Assembly (NCBI GenBank): GCA_013368315.1
Contig: JAACJM010000031.1
Coordinates: 124,001 to 188,000, forward strand
Length of the DNA: 64,000 nucleotides
Reading direction: 5' to 3'
DNA from: Tetrapyrgos nigripes
Lineage: Eukaryota; Basidiomycota; Agaricomycetes; Agaricales; Campanellaceae
Below the pieces are notes generated by a model. It ran no database searches. It saw only the letters and a program-made list of their open reading frames with translations, and was not told the DNA's origin. How positions within the stretch are numbered: position 1 is the first letter of the stretch; each line of letters opens with the position of its first letter. Position numbers and translations under genes: made by a program. This document shows positions 57,930 to 64,000 of the stretch, one piece after another.

Positions 57930-58240
57930 GTTTAGCTTGCAGTCTGGCAAGATCATCGTAAGTCTCATATTCCTTTTGTGCATCCGCACTTCAACGTTTC
58001 CTTTACCTATACTCAGTCGAATAGAGGTGGGTCTCCACATCGAGATCCGGATTAGATCCAGTTAACAAAATCGTCCCATTCGGAGTCAAACTCGACGTAG
58101 AGTGACGCAGTCTCGGAATCTCCGATGTAGGGAGCCCTTCTTGAGTGAAGCGTTCACCAAGAGGGGCAGTAGGATCATAAAGAGCAGGTGTAAGCGCTGG
58201 ATGGCACGCGAGAGAAGCCAATCCTCGCTCAGGGTTCTGT
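57930..58240 (-). pseudogene. Copper radical oxidase fragment (second copy)
   Basis: One exon reads HPALTPALYDPTAPLGERFT, then IPRLRHSTSSLTPNGTILLT, GSNPDLDVETHLYSTEYR. This is the conserved heart of glyoxal/galactose oxidase-like enzymes (usually IxRLYHS...LLPDGxVxxxGSNP). After a short intron the next exon begins EYETYDDLARLQ, corresponding to DHDAYDDLARLE of the left-edge remnant, but coding stops soon after. Both flanks of the gene are lost. RHS where the family has Y-H-S alters a tyrosine motif near the active site. It lies just upstream of the MFS gene and 470 bp from a copy of the nested TIR element. Confidence 0.72.
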
Positions 58241-58709
58241 CATGGTAGTAGTAGGTGGCTGTCATTCGCGGTTGAACTTTTGATAAAACTGATGATTTGT
58301 GATGTCGGGTGAGCCAGACCAGCTACTGTAAACTCAGGTTTTTGTCAATCTGCCTGCAGGTTGACTTGGCTTTCTGGCTATCATCTTCCCTACCGCGGCC
58401 GAGTCTCACTGCTTCAACTCATCCTGTACACTAGCCTGCTTAGGCTTATTTTGACGGTCAATCTGATCACTCGTTGAGAGCTTTGGCTGCTCAAACTTTC
58501 ATCCTAACATATGATACGCATAGCTTTTGATAGCTGATAGTGATACACCGGACGCGGCGGCGCAAGACAATAACATTAATTTCTCTTCTTCCTCCTACTT
58601 TATTTACCAAATAAGTACTCTTTCACGCGCTTCAAGACCAAAATTGACTTGAAATTGACTGAGTGACGTCTGAATCTCGTCAAAATTCTACAGCCTTTGC
58701 AGCATACCC
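58241..58709. other. Spacer before TIR element copy 2
   Basis: No further oxidase exons recognised. Confidence 0.3.
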
Positions 58710-59773
58710 GGTATAGGTAAATCTGCAGACACCCTGCAAGGCTGCAGACACCTTTCGCATAGCATTGTAGATTACTGTATAGGACTATATGTACCATACC
58801 ATATATATATGTGACCTACAGGATGATTTTAAAGTTGTGTATTAGCTGTACACAATGTGTAAAAATCTTCAAAAAAAGGAGTATAAGCACAGCCACAAAT
58901 TTTTTCCTGAAACATTCTTACACGTTTTCTCTATTCAAGATATCAGGAGAGTATCTATACATTCTCATGTATATCAGTGTGAATCTGTAAAGCAAGGACA
59001 CTCAAGATGTCTCATAATGCTTTGAGATGCTTGCTACCTGCATTTCACTACTGATTTTTGCATATCCTATTATATCAAACAATTGGTAGTATTTGGCTCA
59101 TGTCTGAGCATGTTTCTACAAGATAATACATTATAATAACTTCAAGATAATTTCTACTCATTGTAAATTTTGGGAAGGGTGTCTGCACATGCACAGCCAC
59201 ATGCAGACACCCTGCAGACACCTTAAGTAAAGGTAGATAGTCACATCAGACACTTGCTTGTGGCAGTTAATGACCCTGTAGTAGAAATAATACCAAGTTA
59301 TTGCCGTTTTCGAAAAAGATTCGCGCGCGCGTCACTTTGGTTAATTTTCGAGTTTTTGGGCTTGATTTTGTGAGAGCTGCAGCTTGCTCATTTCCCCACC
59401 TTTGCCTTCATTTTTAGCACAAACAACATTATTTCAGTGTCTCTAGGGTATGGTGTACATAGCTAGACCTGTAATACACTTGTTGTCGTACTCACTTTTC
59501 GGGCTCCCTCTACTGTATCTGAGCAAATGTGTGATATCTGCAGGGAGTACAGGCAAGCTAAGGCTGTCTAGCAAAGCCCAGGGAGTTTATGCAGGGATCT
59601 AGGAAGCAGCTAAAGTGAGAACAATGCCCTAGTCACAGATAATTGCAGCCTGCCATTCCACATGTCATCAACTTCTGCTTTGTTCCTCTACCACCATCAT
59701 GGTTCACGGCTGGCCACTTTCGGACGATCTGTGACACACTCTTACTCACCTAGGACATCATCTACCTCTCTCC
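58710..59773. mobile_element. Nested-type TIR element, copy 2, truncated by Copia insertion
   Basis: It starts GGTATAGGTAAATCTGCAG and follows copy 1 (1868 onward) almost base for base to CATCTACCTCTCTCC, which corresponds to about 2899 in copy 1. There a Copia LTR begins. The remaining ~220 bp and right TIR should lie beyond the retrotransposon, outside the window. Small differences include an extra CTGCAGACACC unit near each end. Confidence 0.85.
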
Positions 59774-60143
59774 TGTTGAATTGGCGCATTCAGTTGCAGC
59801 CATCAACGTATTCTATGTAGAACAATAGTAGTAGTTATATATAGAACAATAAGATTATATAGACAATAAAAGTGTAGTACTACAATAGTGTACGGAACCA
59901 GCATTGTTCTATCCAGTACAATAAAATCTTATTGTTACTCTAGTATTAGTTTACATGTATTTGTACCTCCTAAAAGGTATATAAGGACTTGTAGATAGTC
60001 CTCCAAATAAAAAGTTTCATACTTAACCCACATCGCTCTAACAAGCCTCTAACAAGCCTAACAAGCTATCTTTTATCCCCAGGTAAGTAGCGTAGTTGCC
60101 ACTGCGTTTAGTAGTGTACAAGCCGTACCATGCCTGCTTAACA
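59774..60143 (+). repeat. Copia 5' LTR
   Basis: A 370-bp sequence starting TGTTGAATTGG and ending GCTTAACA gives the short inverted ends TGTT...AACA. It has a TATA box (TATATAAGG at 59978-59986) and a polyadenylation signal (AATAAA at 60006-60011). The left limit is exact because the neighbouring repeat is known without the insertion from copy 1. Confidence 0.85.
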
Positions 60144-60158
60144 GGTTATGGGCCCCGA
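60144..60158 (+). other. Probable primer binding site
   Basis: GGTTATGGGCCCC directly follows the LTR. It is nearly complementary to the anticodon stem-loop of eukaryotic initiator tRNA-Met (consensus complement GGTTATGAGCCC, from general knowledge). Internal priming by a half-tRNA is a known Copia habit. Confidence 0.55.
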
Positions 60159-60459
60159 AGGCCCTTGGGAGCGCCTTCAATGGCTGCAAACCATAGACTT
60201 CGCATACTACCTGGATGGCGCCTTCATGGCTGCCTGTGGCGCCCTTGTGGCAGCCTGCGTCGCCTTTCATGGCTTGATGATATGTCCAACAGCGCAGGAC
60301 TTATGTCCAGCTGCAGTTGTTGACAATCTAGGGGAGTAGTCACTGTCATGGCGCGTTCATCGCTGCCTTTCTTCAATTTCACATGGCGCATTTAATGCTG
60401 CCTTCTTATTCTTCATATGGATAAATGCTGACAGTTGACTCCCCCAGATATTATCAAAG

Positions 60460-63400
60460 ATGTCCTCCAACGTCCTGATGACTACTGTCCCCGTCTTCAC
60501 CGGTGTTGATTTCAACATCTGGGCTGACATCCTTCTCTCCTGGTTGCAGGCTACTGGACTTAGTTCTGTCCTTAGCACTGATCGCCCTAGTGATGCCAAA
60601 GTGAGTACCACTTCCCCTCTATCTGAAGAAGACGTGGCGGCTCAAGCTGAGGCCATCACGGCGGCTCTAAAGAAACAGGCTGACTGGGATGAGAAGAATG
60701 ACAAGGCCATCGGGTCTATCAGACTTCGTCTCTCTCAGCCACTTCGGGAGAAGACATTTGGTATCACAAGTGCCAAGAAACTCTGGGCCACTCTCAAAGA
60801 TACCTATGGGAAGCCTGGTGCTTCTGCTGTCTACACTGACTTTAAACGTGCCACCTCCATCACTATTCCTAACGATGCTCATCCTGGTGCTGCAATCGAA
60901 CTTATCCGCATGCACTTCGATAGGGTTAGTACCGCCGGCATTCCTACCAATACCGACGATACCTCTCCACCCGTTTCCATGACCAAAATTCCCAACTTCC
61001 TCATCGTTATGTTTATCATTTCGAAACTCCCTTCCAGATATGATTATATCATCACTCAGAACACTCAACAGACCATCTCAACTCTTCATAATCAAAACCT
61101 CGATGAACTTCAGAGTGAGATTATCAACGTCTGGGAATCTCGCCAAGGAGTTTTGAAAGGGAAGGCCCAAGCCAACCATCTTTCAGCTGTCAAGCGAAAG
61201 GACGGTAACCCTAGTTTCCAACAGCAGCAGCAGCAGCGCCCTAGTGGCAGCAGCAGCGGCGCTAACGGAGCCAGCGGCTCTAATGGAAATAACAAGGGAA
61301 AGGGCAAAGGAAAGGGCAAAGGAAAAGCTAATTTCCGTCGAGGAGGTCGAGCTGGAAAGTCTGAACAGGCCAAGAGACAGGGCCAGGCACATCTCGCTCA
61401 TGGTGATATGTCTCCCATGATGCACACCGTCACCGTCGTCGACACGCCCGCTGCAGTTGATACCCGTAAGCCATTCTTCATGGAAACGGAAAAGCCTTTT
61501 GACGCCTTCTTCACAGGTACCAAAAGAGCTATCAACCTTGCACGCGATATTGGTGCTAGACCATCTGGTGAGACTGTTGCTACTCTTGAAGATGTCGTCA
61601 TGTCTCACCCCGATCCTTCCTCCTTCACTCCACTTACCCCTGCTCCCCGTTCTAAACGCACTCTCACGGAACGCATCTATTGGAACAACCTTCAATCATC
61701 TTCTGATGGTTGGGGTGATGCTGGCAACTGGAATGGTTGGAACGGTGAATATCCCGAAACACAGACCGGTTCAGATGCCGATATGGCATGCGCTCAAGGA
61801 GAAGATGCCAGCTGGAACGAGGACACTCTGGTGAACACTTCGGAACTCGGAAGTGTGTTTGGCTCCACAACGACGGAGTCAGGTGCAAAGGTTTCTCAGG
61901 ACATCCGGACACCTGTTCCACTTATCGACCGTCTTGCCGCGGATCCTGCTGCCGAGATGATGGAGTGCGCGATACACCTTGGGGAAAGGTTCCAGAATCC
62001 CAACGATTCTCTACACATCTATGGGGAACCTCTCAGAACAGCACTGAACACCGTTGCCCCAACGGGAACCCGTGGCACTCTTTCTCTTGTCCAACGACTT
62101 GCTGCAGTCCGCAGCAAGATGCCAAGTGGCTCACAGCCTGCACCTCCCAATGGCACGACCACTCAATCCTTGCCATCCAGCCGTGTTGCAAGCCCAACAC
62201 CTGGCACGACTTCGACGGGATGGGAATGGCTGACTCCTCATCTCCAAAACGAGGATGGAAGGTACGACGAGCTACTCGATTGGCAGAGAGACGCAACAGT
62301 CGGACTGGGCGGAATGCCAATGGAGGAAGAAGAGGAGGAAATACCTGCCAGAATCCCGACTCCGAACTCAATGCCAGACCTCAAGAGCGTGTCCAGCACC
62401 AGCGACCTCGAGTACATGTCGACTCCGCCATCAATCGGCGGGATGAGTCTACCTACGTCACCCGTAGAGGACACCACATCGTTCGGAATTCCAAGTCCAC
62501 GACCTTCTACCCCCGTCATGGTTACCGTCAATGCCGCAAATAATTATGGCTGGTCCTTAGACTCTGAAGTCTCCGGCATGGACAACGGTTATCTCAGGTC
62601 AGATCTCAATTCAGATCTTATGAATAAAAGTACTGATGCGCTTTTTCCAGCAGCTCGTAATTTGGAAGCAGGTTCTTCATGTATATATTTATTACATACC
62701 GCTCCTCTGGGTTTGACAACCCCTTTTATTTATAATGATCTGTACACTAGCCCTGGCGGCAACAATAAATATTTATGTGCCTGTGGCACTCTGTTCTCAC
62801 TATGCCAGAAGTGTAAGAAAAAGAGATCTAATACTGTCAAAATCCACTTTAGTGATGGATGGTTACTTGATTCTGGAGCATCAGCGCATTTTACGTTCGA
62901 CATTAATGACTTTGTTGAATTGAGTTATATAAAACCAATTCCAGTGAAAACTGCCAATGGATTCACGAAAATTCGTGCATCTGGAACAGTCCTGATCTCT
63001 CAACGTAAAAGAGTCATGAAATTATATCCGGTCTATTACATTCCCGATCTAAATCAACGACTCTTATCTGTCGGTCAATTCTTAAATGACAATATGTTTA
63101 TGCGCGGTAACTCCGATCATATCACCATTTCGAGAAATACAACATTCTTGACTTTCTCAAAGCGTATACCGGAAGAAACGCTATACTATCTTCCACACAA
63201 ATCGAAAATTGTCGCTTCTAAAGCCAATCTTTTGATTTATCTTATCAACTACGAGATTTTACATTGTCGTATAGGCCATCCCTCTCGTGATGTTCTAGAA
63301 CATGTCCGACAACACACCCTTGGCACTCCTGAATTCATTATTCCGAAGGAACTTCCTTTGTGCAAAGGCTGTCTTGAAGGCAAAACTCCCAGACAAGCTT

Positions 63401-63936
63401 ACCCTCCTAACGAACGACGTGCTACTCGTCCTTTCCAAATTATCCATACAGATTTACATGAATACCCCACGATATCCTACCACAAGTACAAGTATATAAT
63501 CGTCTTCTTTGATGATTATACTTCAGATGCTTGGATACGTTTTCTTAAAGACAAAAAACAACCACTAACTGCCACTCGCCAGTTCCTTGCGATGGTAGAA
63601 ACTCAATATAAGACGAAAGTCGAACAGTGGATGTCTGATATGGGTGGTGAATTCATCAAAGGCACCTACCGAGAAATGTTACTCGAAAAAGGTGTTAAAA
63701 TCCTTAACAGTGCACCATACATTCATCAACAGAATGGTCGAGCGGAGCGCTTTATACACACTCTAATGGATAAGGCACTGGCAATGATGAAGTTAGCATG
63801 TCTACCTGAATCTTGGTGGGAATATGCTGTCCGTCATGGATTGTATGTCTATCGACGTACTCCCTTACGACGACACAAATGGATAACTCCATTTGAAATG
63901 CTTGAAAAGGAAAAACCGCGTATCGATCACTTATGA
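60460..63936 (+). CDS. Copia Gag-protease-integrase polyprotein, ended by an in-frame TGA
   Basis: Residues 1-230 are a Gag domain (PVFTGVDFNIWADILLSWLQ, ...KLWATLKDTYGKPGAS). A poly-Gln and GKGKGKGKGK basic tract follow in place of the usual CCHC knuckle. Residues ~320-750 are a long spacer without known motifs, ending in a CACGTLFSLCQKC cluster. Protease: WLLDSGASAHFT near 800. The integrase zinc finger is LHCRIGHPSRDVL...CKGCLEGK. The integrase core shows D (IHTDLHEY), D (SDMGGEF) and E (NGRAER). TGA at 63934-63936 interrupts IDHL-stop-VFGCGAYVFKPEE. The same frame stays open to the window edge, so this is a single nonsense codon. Relatives have HLRVFG there. Confidence 0.88.
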   Translation: MSSNVLMTTVPVFTGVDFNIWADILLSWLQATGLSSVLSTDRPSDAKVSTTSPLSEEDVAAQAEAITAALKKQADWDEKNDKAIGSIRLRLSQPLREKTFGITSAKKLWATLKDTYGKPGASAVYTDFKRATSITIPNDAHPGAAIELIRMHFDRVSTAGIPTNTDDTSPPVSMTKIPNFLIVMFIISKLPSRYDYIITQNTQQTISTLHNQNLDELQSEIINVWESRQGVLKGKAQANHLSAVKRKDGNPSFQQQQQQRPSGSSSGANGASGSNGNNKGKGKGKGKGKANFRRGGRAGKSEQAKRQGQAHLAHGDMSPMMHTVTVVDTPAAVDTRKPFFMETEKPFDAFFTGTKRAINLARDIGARPSGETVATLEDVVMSHPDPSSFTPLTPAPRSKRTLTERIYWNNLQSSSDGWGDAGNWNGWNGEYPETQTGSDADMACAQGEDASWNEDTLVNTSELGSVFGSTTTESGAKVSQDIRTPVPLIDRLAADPAAEMMECAIHLGERFQNPNDSLHIYGEPLRTALNTVAPTGTRGTLSLVQRLAAVRSKMPSGSQPAPPNGTTTQSLPSSRVASPTPGTTSTGWEWLTPHLQNEDGRYDELLDWQRDATVGLGGMPMEEEEEEIPARIPTPNSMPDLKSVSSTSDLEYMSTPPSIGGMSLPTSPVEDTTSFGIPSPRPSTPVMVTVNAANNYGWSLDSEVSGMDNGYLRSDLNSDLMNKSTDALFPAARNLEAGSSCIYLLHTAPLGLTTPFIYNDLYTSPGGNNKYLCACGTLFSLCQKCKKKRSNTVKIHFSDGWLLDSGASAHFTFDINDFVELSYIKPIPVKTANGFTKIRASGTVLISQRKRVMKLYPVYYIPDLNQRLLSVGQFLNDNMFMRGNSDHITISRNTTFLTFSKRIPEETLYYLPHKSKIVASKANLLIYLINYEILHCRIGHPSRDVLEHVRQHTLGTPEFIIPKELPLCKGCLEGKTPRQAYPPNERRATRPFQIIHTDLHEYPTISYHKYKYIIVFFDDYTSDAWIRFLKDKKQPLTATRQFLAMVETQYKTKVEQWMSDMGGEFIKGTYREMLLEKGVKILNSAPYIHQQNGRAERFIHTLMDKALAMMKLACLPESWWEYAVRHGLYVYRRTPLRRHKWITPFEMLEKEKPRIDHL

Positions 63937-64000
63937 GTTTTTGGCTGTGGAGCTTACGTCTTTAAACCCGAGGAAACTCGAAAGAACAAACTCGCTTCCA

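Larger units (their letters stand above)
59774..64000 (+). mobile_element. Ty1/Copia LTR retrotransposon, left part
   Basis: Order of parts: LTR, primer site, 300-bp leader, then Gag, protease and integrase in one frame. This protease-integrase-before-reverse-transcriptase order defines Copia. Reverse transcriptase, RNase H and the 3' LTR lie off the right edge. It is inserted in copy 2 of the 1.25-kb TIR element. Confidence 0.9.

Noticed and set aside
60144..60459. Small coding region in the Copia leader
   Set aside because: The frames are short, repetitive (ATGGCTGC units) and lie between the primer site and the Gag start, so a leader is the better reading.
61788..62543. 251-codon plus-strand frame within the Copia element
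   Set aside because: Overlaps the Gag-Pol frame in another phase; no motif and Arg/Cys/Ser-rich composition typical of a shadow.

Overview
The window looks like a mushroom-forming basidiomycete (Agaricomycetes). Genes are split by many 45-70 nt introns with GTRNGT donors and YAG acceptors. The recognisable families are typical of that group: DUF6534 membrane proteins, a copper radical (glyoxal) oxidase, an alpha-type protein kinase, and Harbinger, Copia and helicase-protease mobile elements. No rRNA, tRNA or CRISPR array could be supported.

Layout. 1-14.6 kb is repeat-rich. A copper radical oxidase C-terminus is split by a TIR element that itself carries a second TIR element. It is followed by MITE-like elements, a complete but decayed PIF/Harbinger transposon (6698-11311, 3-bp duplication ACT) inserted into an ~80-bp tandem array, and the wreck of a helicase fused to a cysteine-peptidase-like domain. 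14.9-20.2 kb holds a MULE-like non-autonomous element (9-bp duplication), an alpha-kinase gene and a decayed integrase-type transposase. 20.6-22.7 kb is a cluster of nested inverted-repeat elements. 22.8-36.8 kb is a tandem family of DUF6534 seven-helix membrane proteins: three full copies, two truncated copies, and a 2.8-kb TIR element inserted behind the third copy. 38.85-45.42 kb is one long minus-strand gene for a ~1,900-residue Ser/Pro-rich protein ending in an RRM-like domain. 45.4-50.9 kb is mostly unassigned. 50.9-57.8 kb holds a small minus-strand gene, an FAD-dependent monooxygenase and a DHA2-type MFS transporter. A second copper radical oxidase fragment lies at 57.9-58.2 kb. A second copy of the nested TIR element (58710-59773) is cut by a Copia LTR retrotransposon that runs off the right edge.

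How it fits together. The likely functional host genes are the three DUF6534 copies, the RRM-like gene, the FAD monooxygenase, the MFS transporter and probably the alpha-kinase. The rest is mainly a layered transposon graveyard. Insertion order can be read from target-site duplications and from uninterrupted paralogous copies inside the same window. A recurring scar is an in-frame TGA in decayed transposon genes, mostly where family members carry or would tolerate arginine, consistent with CGA to TGA deamination. Exon boundaries were read by eye; spans of multi-exon genes are more reliable than individual junctions.
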